Origin: Crotalaria pallida | Taxonomy: Eukaryota; Streptophyta; Magnoliopsida; Fabales; Fabaceae | DNA length: 64,000 nucleotides | Reading direction: 5' to 3' | NCBI GenBank assembly: GCA_037953625.1 | Contig: CM075655.1 | Location: forward strand, 124,255,001-124,319,000 | Shown: one piece after another, positions 11,760-23,630 of the stretch | Position numbering within the stretch: position 1 is the first letter of the stretch | How the letters are laid out: each line of letters begins with the position of its first letter | The notes under the pieces: model-generated | Database searches by the model: none | Told to the model about the DNA's origin: nothing | What the model saw: the letters and a program-made list of their open reading frames with translations, nothing else | Program-made: the position numbers and the translations under genes

Positions 11760-12055
11760 ATCTTTGAGGAAAGGATGGAGGAGGTTGATAGGGCAGATGC
11801 GGGCGGAGGACAAAGAGAGCGCGCACAGAAAAAGGAGAGAGAGATCGCTCTAGCTTTTATGGTAATCACCTCCTGGATAATAGGCACCACCATCTCCTCT
11901 GTTGGGTATCCTCCACACATGGCAGAATAAGAGAGCGAGAAAGAGAGAGACCAGATGAGAGAGCCAAAGATAGAGAGGCGAGAAAGAGAGACACGATTAG
12001 AAAGAAGAGAAAAGAAGAGTAACCGAAGGCAGAGGGAGGGAGGGGAACCGAACAA
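11760..12055. other. Purine-rich (GA) block, unlike its surroundings
   Basis: About 300 bases rich in AGAGAG/GAGAAAG on the plus strand and clearly less AT-rich than the flanks. It yields overlapping minus-strand open frames of 80-103 codons made largely of S, L and F. I do not think these are proteins. It could be a decayed 5' leader or simple-sequence expansion, with no further support. Confidence 0.4.
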
Positions 12056-12120
12056 AATTGAAGAAGAGAAGTATGAGGAAGCTTCTGAAGGAAGCTTTGG
12101 AGAATCAACGGTTATGATGC

Positions 12121-14116
12121 AATTTTAATCCAATTTGATGAACGGCTCAGATGTAAAATAAGAAAACACACCATTAATAATGCACTTAGGAGGGAAAAAC
12201 ATCAATAGGAGGGAAGATGAGTGATGTTTAGGAAGGAAATCATTTTGTCCTCACACTTCTCCTATTTTATATTATGTTGAAGAGATAAATGAATTATGAA
12301 ATCACCTCAATTTCAACTCAATTTTTATAAACACAAATATAAGATTTGCTGAGGAATTTTTTTGTAGCACAAAAAAAGTAGCAATATTTTGTAAACTTGT
12401 TGTTCAAGTTGGGTAACAATTAAATACGCATATTTCATGAAATTTTAAAACATGATCTCGCATGTTTTTTCAATTTTAAAAAATTGCCAAAAATTAAGTT
12501 TTGAAAATATTGTGGGATTAATTTCAAAAATATTAATATTTATAGAGATCAATTTGGTATTTAAGCCATTTCAAAATTGGTTGTGAACCAATTTGATTTT
12601 TTTAATGATTTTTTCCATTGATACCAACAAATAGAAAGGGTATACCATATTCTCAAGAAAATAGAAATACAATTATATTTTTTTAAACCCGTATTTTTCA
12701 ATAACTTCTTTTTTTTTTAATAAATATTATTTATTATTATTGTGCCACAAGACATAGTTGGTTGAAGCTTATTTCATCAACTTTCACGTGGACCTTCGTT
12801 CTTTGAGAAACTCTCTTATGCTAGTATCTAGTCTCTAAAGCATATAATAGGTGTCGATTATTCATAAAACAATTGATGGAAAAGATAGAAGTTTATTGTG
12901 TGTTAAGAAACGCCAACGCCTATGATGATTTTAGATTACTCAACGAATTTATTTGAGTAAGTAAATAGGATGTTTGTCAAGTTTTGTTCTATAATCCTAT
13001 ATAATTATAGATAATCCAATATTTATTCCTTCTATCTGAAGAATTACTTTCCGAAGATGTACTTACTGTTTAAGTCTTTCATTCTCTTATGGGGCTACGT
13101 CTATATTTGAGCTCTCAATCTTTTGTTGAAGATCATTTGAACTCGTCTCTTGTTCTAAGATCTTTTCCATAAGTTATTGTAAGTCGTTTAAAGACTATTA
13201 TGCGGGATATTTGTACTTAGCTCATGACAAAACTGGAACAAGTTTAAGATTTTTTTTAAAAAAAAATCTGAAAAATCAACTTAAGTAACTTTTGATTTAC
13301 TATAAATTAAGGATTATAAAGTCCTACTTATAAGTGGTTACTAAAATTGAAAAGTAATAATGAGTTTACATTATGAAAAAAAAAAAAAAGGTGTACGTTG
13401 ACAATGTAATAAAAAATTTTCACAGTGTCGGATCAACATCTACTATTTGTGGATTTATGACGAACATCTCACTTGAATGAGTTCACCTACACGACACACA
13501 TCTAACGCCCCACATGAAGTGTCCTAGAAATCCTTTGGGCTTTCCAACTGCATCCCAAACATACAGCAAAACCATATCCATCTGATTCATTTAGGCTACA
13601 ATCTCTACTCATTGGGGTTGGATGAGCAGTGCGCAATAGTACACGCAAGCGTACCTTAAAAGTTAAAACCACCCTGTTACTACTCTTTCTTAACTGAATA
13701 TTCTAGCAAGAAGACAAAATTTGAGTTGGTGTATTGATTGCAAAATACTACGGAGTACGAGTATACGACCATCGGGTATCAAAACAGTATAAGAAACGTG
13801 GTGACAAGTTAACAAACGGTCAATTTTTATTCAGAAATAAAGGATGAATATTCTAAGAAATGTGTGGCACACATTTGACACTTACGCTTTTTTTTTCTTT
13901 CAAAGTATCCTTCGGTTTAAGACTAATCGAGACTTAGAGATTAGTTATTTGGGTTTTGTCTTTATCAACAAAGTTTTTTCCATGCCTACAGTACGAATCG
14001 AACTTTTGACATCGATCATGGTTAATAAATTCAGCTATCTACCAACTGTGTTGAATTATATTTTCAAATTCATATGTATATACAAAAATTATTAAAAGAA
14101 ATTCTCGCTTAAATAC
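12121..14116. other. AT-rich spacer, no gene seen
   Basis: No supported ORF or complete repeat element. 13440-13660 is locally less AT-rich, with words such as CCCACATGAAGTGTCC, and may be a decayed repeat fragment. Confidence 0.4.
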
Positions 14117-14119
14117 TTA

Positions 14120-14231
14120 GAGCATGTTTGGTTTTCATTTTGAAAATTAATTTTCAGCAAAAACAATTATTAATAACGTTAACATTCTAAAATTAATTTT
14201 GTGTTAATTCACCGCAAAACCAAACATGCAC
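14120..14231. mobile_element. Tourist-like (PIF/Harbinger) MITE
   Basis: A 112-bp element flanked by TTA on both sides (14117-14119 and 14232-14234). Terminal inverted repeats are GAGCATGTTTGGTTTT and AAAACCAAACATGCAC. The 3-bp TTA duplication and GTTTGGTTT ends fit Tourist-type MITEs. A diverged relative is at 14965-15097. Confidence 0.7.
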
Positions 14232-14590
14232 TTAATCATATTCCGAAAAATTATTTCCTCATTTATCGAGTGAGAGGAGGAAATCAATTTTTAGCTTCTA
14301 AGCTAAAAAGGATACAAAAATACATTTCATTTTCTTTCCTGTAATTGCATTTCCATCATTATAGTTGCCTCGTTTCCCCTTTGAACGTTGAAACTTTCTT
14401 TCATCCACACAACACACTTCACAATTCCCAGCTTAAATTAATTCAGCCAATCTAGACTGGCAAGGTTAAGCCAAAACGTTTTTGTGCGCACATGAAGAAA
14501 ACATGTGATAGAAACGCTCAACGTTAAGTCGTTAAACAACGACAAGACAGATATATACTAGGTTTTAGAGAATTTATTAAGGTTCGTAAA

Positions 14591-14694
14591 TTTTTTTTTT
14601 TTACATGGGAGGTCTGAGACTAGAACCCATGACCTGGAGGACGGGAAAATTTTAAGTGTCCCTGCAGCCACCAACTGGGCTGTCTTACGCGAAC
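14591..14694 (-). mobile_element. SINE with perfect 12-bp TSD
   Basis: Flanked by identical AAGGTTCGTAAA at 14579-14590 and 14695-14706. On the minus strand it begins near an A-box-like GCCCAGTTGGTGGC, has a B-box-like GGGTTCTAGTCTC, and ends in a poly-A tract (plus-strand T run at 14591-14602). Body of about 104 bp. The poly-A end, internal pol III-type boxes and TSD together identify a tRNA-derived SINE. Confidence 0.8.
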
Positions 14695-14964
14695 AAGGTT
14701 CGTAAAATTTAAAAAATAATCATAAATACACCAAATATAAAAAAATATTTTTTTGATAATTTTTAAAACCTTTTATTATATTTGAATTCTTAATAAATAC
14801 TCCATGAAGAACACTATTTAGCATTTGATAATATCAAAGGAACATTTGTTTGAAGCTATGAAACTAACATTCTTTGGAATAAAGGGTTGAGGATGAAGTA
14901 TTCCCATATTTGGTGTAAGTTATGTAAAAAAAAATTCCTAGTTTAAATTATTCCGAAGAAATGG

Positions 14965-15097
14965 TTTTAAAACATGTTTGGTTAAAAATTTTAAAATCAA
15001 TTCTGGTTCCAAAATCACAATGGAGCAGAAGTAATTGTTAGTAACGTTGACATTCCAGAATTGATTATGGGTTAACTCGTCGCAAAACCAAACATAC
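14965..15097. mobile_element. Tourist-like MITE, diverged copy
   Basis: Inverted ends AACATGTTTGGTTA and AAAACCAAACATACAC, the right one followed by TTA. The interior shares TAACGTTGACATTCCAGAAT-type words with the copy at 14120-14231. Confidence 0.6.
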
Positions 15098-15251
15098 ACT
15101 TAGCTTCACATATTGGTGAATTCTTATTTTCGCATAAAAGGGGATGAATGAATTTTTCCCATAGAAATCGTAATGCAAAAAAATATTATAATACCCCTCC
15201 ACTTACATTCTCTCCCTTGAACCCTCACCCATGCTCGATGGAATTTAAGAA

Positions 15252-16028
15252 GAGTTAATTGTCACTTTGGTCCCTGAAATTACATACCGCTTTCACTTTC
15301 GTCCCTCAAATTACGAAAATAGCTTTGAGGTCCCTGGATTTGTAAAAACGTGTGCACGTTAGTCCCTCCGTCAACGTCCGTTAACGGAGGCATGACATGC
15401 ACTTTAAATAATTCACTATAGTCCTTGTAATCACTTTAAATAATTCACTATAGTTCCTGTAATAATAATTTTAAGTTATTCATTATAGTCCCTGAAATTA
15501 TATAATTTATTCACTTTAGTCCCTATATCAGTATAGTTCAAATTCCAGATTAACTCAAACAATCAGTAAAGAATTAATCAAAAAGATTAAGGGGTATGGA
15601 ATACCTTCTGCATATTTGAGATGAAGTTTCATCCTTGCTCTTTTAAGGACAATGTTTAAGTAATTAAAAGTGTAAAGTCAATACTGAAAACTGTGTACCA
15701 AAAACAAAACATTGTTTGAGTTAATATGGAATTTGAACTATATTGATATAAGGACTAAAGTGAATAAATTTTATAGTTTCAGGGACTATAATGAATAAAT
15801 TGTATACTGTAGGGACTATAGTGAATTATTTAAAGTGATTACAGGGACTATAGTGAATTATTTAAAGTGCATGTCACTCTGCTGTTAACGGACGTTGACG
15901 AATGTTAACTCCAGGGACTAACGTGCACACGTTTTTACAATTTCAGGGACCTCAAAGCTATTTTTGTAATTTGAGGGACGAAAGTGAAAGCGGTATGTAA
16001 TTTCAGGGACCGAAGTGACAATTAACTC
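15252..16028. mobile_element. Long-TIR non-autonomous Mutator-like element, 10-bp TSD
   Basis: A 777-bp element flanked by a perfect 10-bp direct repeat, AATTTAAGAA, at 15242-15251 and 16029-16038. The arms are about 300 bp each and pair as near-complete inverse complements (left end GAGTTAATTGTCACTTTGG; right end ACCGAAGTGACAATTAACTC). The arms include sub-repeats of the type TTTAAATAATTCACTATAG. The central 15540-15720 is unrelated to the arms and not recognised. Long TIRs plus a 9-10-bp TSD are the signature of TIR-MULEs. There is no transposase. Confidence 0.85.
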
Positions 16029-16038
16029 AATTTAAGAA

Positions 16039-18448
16039 TTTTTAAACCACGTAACCTTTTTTACGCATTAAAAATATAGTTTTTTTAATTGGAAAAAGTA
16101 TAGTTTATATAAATGAAAAAAAAAAACTACTCACCTTTAACTTATTTTTCTTCATTTATTATTATATAATAATAATAAAAAAACTACATGTAGTCTATGC
16201 TTAAAAATTAAAAATTTAAATGTATTAATTTTATAATCACATTTTTTAATCAATTTTTATTAGTATTATCCTATAATTAATATTGTAAATATCATATTAA
16301 TTATAGCATATTAAATATAAATATTTTAACATTTATTTACAAATATTTTCATATCAGAGATAACAATTAATTTATTTTTTAATATTCATTTGATTATTTA
16401 AAAAAAATATATATTTGAAAAATATTTTACAAATCAAGGTATTTTGATAATTAAATACTCTATTCCTAGAAACATACATCAGGAATCAAATAAATTACAA
16501 TTTTAATTTAGATATTTGAAAAAAGATTCAAAAGAATTTTAATTCTCAACCAAACATATTTTATAATATATCCAACAATAACATTCCTTATAATAATATT
16601 ACGTGATTCTTGAGAACGTAATCCTATGACTTAGAAACATCCACCCCGGCCCCCAAGAATTACGAGTACTATTTAGCTAGGAATTGAACCATAGGTCAAG
16701 CTTTGGAGTACGGAGTGCTGATCTAAAATTAATGCTTGGATTTTAAAAAAAATTAATTAATTAATTTGAAATCGGATGCAGAAGCATACTACTTGTACTA
16801 TCTAGTAGTGATCCACAAAATTAAAGAAAACCATTACCTTGGGTTAAAATATCACCTAGATTCAAATTCTGGAATCATCACTTTTGGATAAAGTTTTACC
16901 TAATTACAACCTTAGGCTTGGGATTAATCTCACAATTATATCCATGATATTAAAGAGGGGAAATAAACTGGCGAAGCAAGCTAGAATCCCTCGTGAAAAA
17001 TGCCTGTTTGGCACCTCAAATTTAAAATTGACTTCAAAGTTAGTCAGCTTGAGAGCTAGGTGCTTGCTTCAGCTGAGAATTATTTATTATTGAAAGATAC
17101 CAACTTTTTTTTTCCCCAAATGATGCTGTCTTCGTTTACAGTTACTTCAGGCGAAATAATCATTTCCAAGTCAACGCTAGCTTCACCAGAGATCAAACTT
17201 GTAAAGTACTACTCCTTGCTGTAGAAGAACTAATAATTTTGATATTCTTCTTAACTCGAATTATGCAACAACAGAATGTTATGCCGTCCACCCAAGTAGT
17301 ATCGGGTGCAGACGAATAATAAAACATTATTTAATTTTGAAGAACAAGCTTGTCTTTAGTTTTAACAATTGGCAAGGGATCAATCACTTCACTTGAAAGA
17401 ATCCAAGAAAAATAAGGAGATAAGTCAGATAACAGGATTGAACAGTTTCATTTTATGTTAGAAGTGTTGGAGTACTCTCTTCCTAGTATCTCTCTTTGAT
17501 CCTATTAGCTAGGTAGCTCCTTTATCTTTTATTATTTTCATTCATTTATTTTATTCATTTAATTCTTTGTACTTACATGTAAGTATGTAACAAACTAGTA
17601 CTCACAATAGTCCTATATACATATGAGCCGTGTACAACATTGTTTAAGTGAATGATATCATAATTCTTTCTTTCTCTCTATAAGAAGGAATCTTAAAAAA
17701 TGTCGATTAACAAGATTTAGATACAAATATCCATCCAATTGATAGCTCCAGCAAACTTAAATAATAAGCCCAATTTGTCCTGCATTGGTTTCGAATGTAC
17801 CTAGACGGAGTTGAGTATATTCCTTTGTTATGCTTACATCAAGTAGTTTGATAATCCCCAACAAACCGTACCAATTAACCAATCTCAGCAAATAATATTC
17901 AGACTTAAACTTAAATGGTCTGGTAGAATTTTTTGAACCCCAAAAAAATTGAAAATGCAAAACTGTTGGCCCCAACTCATTTTATGATAACTTTGTTGAT
18001 TCAAAACATGAAGGCTAGAAAAGGACGGCAAATTATTGAAGTAGGCAAATAGACATTCTATAGTTCTAGAATATGTCCTGTGCAGCAGAATTCTAAAAGC
18101 AAAGGACAAGGGTCTGTAATAATGAGAAAAGCAGCACACAATCAAGGGTTTAAATATTAGCTACACTAGTTTTTTTTTTTTTTTTTAATTAAGCCACAAG
18201 CTGATGTGACTATAACACAGTAACACCAACAAAGTACAATACCAAAATTATTATAATTATAACAGCAAAGGATGGAGAAAGCAGACAGTTGAGTTTGCTC
18301 CAAAGGGTTTCATATTTTATATTTTATTATTACAAATTCACATAAGGATACACCCCCATTGTATTTCTGAGATTGAAAACCAATGTGTATCCAATGATTT
18401 CATAAACCCAATTCTGTCCCTACATATGATTTGCGACCCAACCAAAGC
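16039..18448. other. AT-rich spacer downstream of GGPPS
   Basis: No supported gene. Short ORFs at 16884-17093 and 17757-18145 have no recognisable family. 18300-18448 probably contains the GGPPS 3'UTR. Confidence 0.4.
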
Positions 18449-19594
18449 CTAATTTTGTCGATAAGCAATGTAATCAGTTAATGCATACAGAGGAGCCGCC
18501 TTGTCCGGATCAAAAGCAGAGAGCTGTTCCTTTGCCTCCTTGATCAATTTGGCAGCAAAGTCCTTAGACTTCTGTATCCCTAAAAGCTTAGGGTAGGTAA
18601 CCTTGTCAGCCATCAAGTCCTTCCCTGCAGTTTTCCCTAATTCATGTGAAGACTTTGTAACATCAAGAATATCATCCACAACCTGAAACAACAGCCCAAT
18701 GCACCTCGCATACTTTCTCAACCTCTCAATCTCTTCATCAGTTCCACCACCCATTATAGCTCCCAACACAACAGCAGCTTCAAGCAGCACTGCAGTCTTA
18801 TGAATATGAATAAACTCAAGCCTCTCCAATTTCACCTCAGAAACTGATAGCCCTTCTGAATGTATATCCATAACCTGCCCGGCGACGAGTCCGTCGCCGC
18901 CGACAGATTTGGCCAGCTCCGCGATGGCTCTGACCACCCTCGCCGGCGACACGCCTTTGGTGGCGGAGGCCACGTGCTCGAAGGCGAAAGCGAGCAGGGC
19001 GTCGCCGGCAAGGATGGCCAAATCCTCGCCGAAGACCTTGTGGCTGGTGGGCTTTCCACGGCGGAGGTCGTCGTTGTCCATACACGGCAAGTCGTCGTGG
19101 ATGAGAGACATGGTGTGGATCATCTCGACGGCGCATGCGGCAGGGATGGCCATCTCTTGGCTGCCGCCGACGAGGTCGCAGGCGGCAATGCAGAGCATGG
19201 GGCGGACGCGCTTGCCGCCGGCGAGGAGGGAGTAGCGCATGGCGCCTTGGATTGTTTCAGGTTCCCTGAGTGCAACAGCTGCGTCCAGGGCTTTGTTGAT
19301 AGTGTCAGCTTTCTCGAGAACGTAAGCGTTGAAATCGAAGGCTGTTTTTTTGTCAGGTTCTTCTTGGACAGTGACGGTGCTTTGCTTTGTGAGAACCGAT
19401 GAGACAGAGAAAGAGAATGGTTTTGTTGGTATTGTTCCTCCTCCTTGTTTGAGAGTGAAGGAAGGGGGAATGGGGAGTCGGAGAAGAAGGGGATTGGGAT
19501 TGAAAGTTAGGGATTTGGATCTGGTTTCTGGGTAAAGGTGGAAAACAGAGGAAGAAGAAGAAGAAGGGGATGTAACGAGATTCAAAGTACCCAT
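18449..19594 (-). CDS. GGPPS: Plastid geranylgeranyl diphosphate synthase (GGPPS)
   Basis: Condenses IPP with allylic diphosphates to make C20 geranylgeranyl diphosphate, the precursor of carotenoids, chlorophyll side chains, plastoquinone, tocopherol and gibberellins. The protein is 381 residues from one exon, as usual for plant GGPPS. Residues 1 to about 80 are rich in Ser, Pro and Thr and low in acid, a plausible transit peptide. Substrate motif GGKRVRP is at 126-132. The first Asp-rich motif DDLPCMD is at 167-173, with Met at the fifth position before it (M162), as in plant enzymes. The second Asp-rich motif DDILD is at 307-311. A CIAAC (CxxxC) at 135-139 matches the motif used for pairing with small-subunit or reductase partners. 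It ends in IAYRQN, a common C-terminus. The ATG at 19594 is the first in frame and gives the transit peptide. The central part is unusually GC-rich (separate entry). Confidence 0.97.
   Translation of the reverse strand: MGTLNLVTSPSSSSSSVFHLYPETRSKSLTFNPNPLLLRLPIPPSFTLKQGGGTIPTKPFSFSVSSVLTKQSTVTVQEEPDKKTAFDFNAYVLEKADTINKALDAAVALREPETIQGAMRYSLLAGGKRVRPMLCIAACDLVGGSQEMAIPAACAVEMIHTMSLIHDDLPCMDNDDLRRGKPTSHKVFGEDLAILAGDALLAFAFEHVASATKGVSPARVVRAIAELAKSVGGDGLVAGQVMDIHSEGLSVSEVKLERLEFIHIHKTAVLLEAAVVLGAIMGGGTDEEIERLRKYARCIGLLFQVVDDILDVTKSSHELGKTAGKDLMADKVTYPKLLGIQKSKDFAAKLIKEAKEQLSAFDPDKAAPLYALTDYIAYRQN
18875..19260 (-). other. GC-rich block inside GGPPS
   Basis: This part of the coding region (roughly residues 110-240) is very rich in G+C, with runs such as GGCGACGAGTCCGTCGCCGC on the plus strand. 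The 5' and 3' parts of the same exon have ordinary AT-leaning codons. The shift is at synonymous positions, because the protein sequence stays typical. It opens long frames on other strands, including 180 codons antisense at 18860-19402. Confidence 0.8.
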
Positions 19595-19653
19595 CTTTGT
19601 TTTCTTTTCAGTGAGTGACCGTGTGTCGTGTCTGATTGCACTGTTGGTCTCTG

Positions 19654-19661
19654 CTTATAAA
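19654..19661 (-). promoter_or_regulatory. Probable TATA box of GGPPS
   Basis: The minus strand reads CTCTTTATAAGCAG about 60 bases upstream of the GGPPS ATG. With the usual spacing, transcription would start near 19625, giving a short leader. No other TATA-like word is as well placed. Inferred from position only. Confidence 0.5.
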
Positions 19662-19852
19662 GAGTTGGAAGTAAAAGGTTGAGTAGTATCTATGTTTTGA
19701 AAATATAAAAAGTATTCACTTTGTAGATAATGAGTGCAGAGCCAATTTGAGTGAGCTATGTGTATAGGAAAAACTCATCTTATCAAAAATACACATGGTT
19801 AGAGACAAATAAAAGAATTTTTGGTAGAGTTTCGTAAGATGATTTTAAAGAG

Positions 19853-19917
<65 letters not shown>

Positions 19918-21672
19918 AATTTTGTACAATGTACGTTAATAGTTATTACGGATGTTTTAAGTGCTTATTACACATTTTAAAGAAGGGTTTGTTTCATTTC
20001 AATCCTTAGGGCTACTATAAAGAGTTGAGTTTTAACATTAAATTTTTTATTAGACTCTTTCAAAATTATGCTAATTTTCTTCAAAATCTGATTAAGATTC
20101 TTAATTTCAATCTCCTATTTCACAGATAAATAAATACCCTGGTAAATAAATAAATTAATAAATAATAATAAATAAATAACAATAAATTAGTAATAAATAA
20201 TAATATTCTTTTTTAAATAATAAAAATAATATTCTTAAATATATATATATTTTTTCTTTTATTCTAAAATATATTTTCTTGTTATGGAAAAATAAATAAA
20301 TAAAAAAAGATATTTTTATATTCAAATAAATAAGTTAATAATTTCAAATAAATAGTTGTTGAAGTAACGCTCCATTGCATTATTTATTATTATTCAACAT
20401 TATGTTGTATTTTTTTCTTGCACTTTATAATTTTTAGTATGTACCATTAACTTCAACTATTGTAATGTTAACTTTTATTCAATTTTAATATTTAAATATT
20501 ATTTGGGATTATTTTTATAAATTATAGATAATTAATATTATTGAAATTACATAATACAAAAGCATTATTGAAATGAAACTGTGTCTAAAAGTACGCATTG
20601 ATGTAATGTTGATACATGAGTTTGGTAAGTCTGGTGTTAAGACTCTGCTGTGATGAAAGATATGAAAAATCTGAAATTAAATCTTATAGTAGAATGATGA
20701 TGTAATTCTAATGTGTCAAAGTTTGGTGAATCCGATGTTAAGATTATGCTGTGAATGCTCTGTTGCCCTTAGAGTTGAGGATAAGGTCTTAAAAAGTAGT
20801 AAAATTTTATTGGAAACCTAAGTTTTATACTCTTAATCATTAAATTTTTATTTTTTTTAATAAAAATATGTCATTTATAGTCTTTTATCCTCGGTCCCAA
20901 GAGTCGAGGATAAGAAAATCATTTAAAGAATAAGTTTTTATAAAAAAAAATTAAATATACCCCATTAATTAAGAAAAGAAATACAGTGTCAGTATTCTAT
21001 TTAGTCTTTATTATATATCGGTTAGTTCTATATAAATTATACAAACCAATAAAAAACTCTATTTCTTTAGAATCCTATATAAAAAATGGGCACTTTTTTT
21101 TCATATTTTTATTGTAGGATTCTAATAACACTTATTAAAAAAAAAAATACAAGCACTAGCTTTATCTTGTATTGGGTTAAGAAAATGTTTAATTAGCAAG
21201 TTCATTATACAAATACTTCTTGTAAGAAATGTCGTAGACTCGTAGTTGTGTAAAAGGAAGGATTTATAAACCTACATTTTTTATTTTTTTTTACTTAAAA
21301 GAGATTGATTTTATATTCTCAATTTAATTGTTTTAAATTGTACTTTTTCTGATTTGAAATACAAGGAAAAAAATATTTTTATTGGTTTAAAATATAAGCA
21401 AAACTAACTAATTTTCCTAAATATTTCTAGAAAATCGTTATGTCAGTTAATATTTGTTTCATTCTCAATGCTACTTTCTTAAAATACCTCTATATTTTTT
21501 TTTATAAATTTGATAAAATTAAATACAATCAACTATTTTTCTTATCAAACGAGAAATTAATTTTTTTTCTTATATTTCAAACCGGAAGGAGTAATGTTTT
21601 TATAGTATCAAAATTATTTTTTTTATATATAAAAGTGTATCATAAGATACTAAAATATTGATTTGTTACTTG
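19662..21672. other. GGPPS upstream region and AT-rich spacer
   Basis: Contains an (AT)n microsatellite at 19855-19912, a region rich in AATAAATAA words at 20140-20350, and diffuse AT-rich sequence. 21340-21600 resembles a decayed Stowaway family-A MITE (GATTTGAAATACAAGG to ATATTTCAAACCGGAAGGAG). No gene is supported. Confidence 0.45.
19855..19912. repeat. (AT)n microsatellite
   Basis: Nearly 60 bases of TA dinucleotide about 260 bp upstream of the GGPPS start codon; a likely length polymorphism. Confidence 0.95.
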
Positions 21673-22274
21673 GAGTCTTTTCGGTAAAACTAGTTTGTAG
21701 CTGTGAGCTTGTAACTTGTAGCTATGAGCTTTTAGCTTGTAACTGTTAAGCTATTTAGGAGTTGTGAGATTGTAGCTGGAAGTTTATAGCTGTTTAGCTG
21801 ACTATTTGAAATAACGTTATTTGGCAAAACTAGCTTTCAAAGTAGCTAAAAGTTATTAAATGGCCAAAAAAGATATGCAATATTTTATTAATTTAAATTT
21901 TTCAAATTTTTTTCTTTATTTATTAAATAGATAGTTAGTTAATTACTTCATAAAATATAAAAATTATTAAATTATAATTAATTAAATTTAGTTTTTTAAT
22001 TTATTAATTATGTAGTTAATTAATTGATTATAACAAAATTATTAAATTATAATTAATAATTAATTAAAAGGTTGTAAATAATTTTAAATTTTGTTTGAGG
22101 GTATAATTAGTATATAAATTATTGAAAGCTAGTTTCGTTTCAAGAAAGCTACATGTGGTAGTTTTCTAAACGCTAGCTTTAAAAGTTACAAACTCATTTT
22201 TTAAAGGCTATAAGTTCTTTCTAATTTGTGTTCACCGAACGAGACTAGTAGCTTGTTGACTGAATCTAAAAGCT
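21673..22274. mobile_element. hAT-like MITE (TAGCT-rich family), copy 1
   Basis: Ends are rich in AGCTTGTAGCTGTGAGC words and start near GGAGTCTTTTCGGTAAAACTAG. The right side, CACCGAACGAGACTAGTAGC, is the inverse of the left part of copy 2 at 38903-39550. The interior is AATTAATTAA-rich. Opposite orientation to copy 2 and apparently truncated on the right. Assignment to hAT rests on general appearance, as no clean 8-bp TSD was found. Confidence 0.6.
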
Positions 22275-22394
22275 TCTTTTTCTTTTCCCATATTTATTTA
22301 CAATCATAATAATTATGATTATTATTATTATTATTATTTAATACTAGTCAAGGAACGTTTAATAATAGTCATTTAATTTTGACTACTTTTACTA

Positions 22395-22988
22395 CTTCCT
22401 CTATCTTATGAGGTACGTTGCTTTAAACTCTTGCACATGAATTAATAAATAAGTAAATGATGTAATAATTTAGTATTTTTCCGATCTTAATTATAAGAAG
22501 AAGAAAAGCATCTCACTAATGGTCTTAAATATAATCAAAATTTAACTAACTTTCTATTCTCAGTATAATCATTTCTAAAATATATCTATAAATGGTTGAA
22601 TCATTTTATTTTTGTTTCATTCCCAATGTAAGTTTAATTTACTAAAATAGTCTTTTTCTTTGTGAATTTGAGAAAATTAAATGTACTCAACTAACTTTTC
22701 TTAATATATGTGAAATTAATTATTTTTGCTTAAGAATGAGACTGGATGGAGTATATTTCGATTAAACTACCATCGTTTAATAATAGGAGAAATAGTAATA
22801 ATAAATGTGGAAAGATCATATTGAAGAGAAATGAAGAAATAGATCGTGAAAAATAGAATGTAATAAACAAGGGTATACTTAAAAAAAGATGTATGTATAA
22901 ATAAATATTGGATTTCTAAAAATATATAAAACTTATGAGACAAAATAAGTTAACTAAATGAACATGACTTACGAAACGAAATAAGTAT
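22395..22988. mobile_element. Stowaway-like MITE (family D) with a family-A-like MITE inside
   Basis: The outer element begins TTCCTCTATCTTATGAGGTAC and ends ACTTACGAAACGAAATAAG. Its interior matches the copies at 49780-49969 and 56821-57527. It is interrupted at about 22480-22750 by a second element starting TTTCCGATCTTAATTATAAG and ending GAGACTGGATGGAG, flanked by TA. Both are decayed. Confidence 0.55.
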
Positions 22989-23616
22989 TTACTTTCATTT
23001 TTACCGCAATTTTAGTTTACAACAACTTTAAAACCATTCCACATCATGACATCACCCAATTTTCTTTTTTTTTAGAGGCTTACATATCCTTGTAGATAAA
23101 CAAAAATCAAAAACTCCCACTTTCTCATTCTCGTAATCGCCCATGAATGGTGGAGAAATGGATTCAAAGATTCTTAATCAATGAATGGTGGAGCATAGAC
23201 CGGTAACGGGATGGTGGTTACATAAGCAAAGAAATCAAAGAAGAGGAACGAAACTCTGAGCAGATGGACTAGAGGAGCAACAAAGTAAAGAGAAGCGGTG
23301 CAACAACGAACTTGGGCTATAACCAAATTTTAGATTGTTGTACAACAACTATTTAACAAATCAATTATTGCTTATCAAATCATTCATAAAAACATGTCAT
23401 TATCACATTAACTTTATATGAGATAAAAGGGCTAAATTGAAATAACACAACTTTGATATTGGATCAAATGGCAAGAATTCAATTTTGATTTATACAAAGC
23501 AGACGTGTCAATGACATAGATTAACTAAATAATTTATCAAACAACCAAGAATTCAATTTTGGTTCATCCGAGAATTGTTTTGCAACAATTAAAAATTTGG
23601 TTGGCATGATAAAAAT
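22989..23616. other. Spacer, nothing recognised
   Basis: AT-rich. 23100-23320 is slightly less so and contains no significant ORF. Confidence 0.4.
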
Positions 23617-23630
23617 ATTTAAATATTTTT

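Noticed and set aside
11744..12108. Overlapping minus-strand ORFs of 80 and 103 codons
   Set aside because: They arise from a GA-rich low-complexity tract; products are S/L/F-rich in more than one frame and show no domain.
18860..19402. 180-codon plus-strand ORF antisense to GGPPS (and smaller ones at 18832-19235)
   Set aside because: It lies in the GC-rich block of a clearly conserved gene, where stop codons are rare in all frames. Its product is G/R/A-rich with no family likeness.
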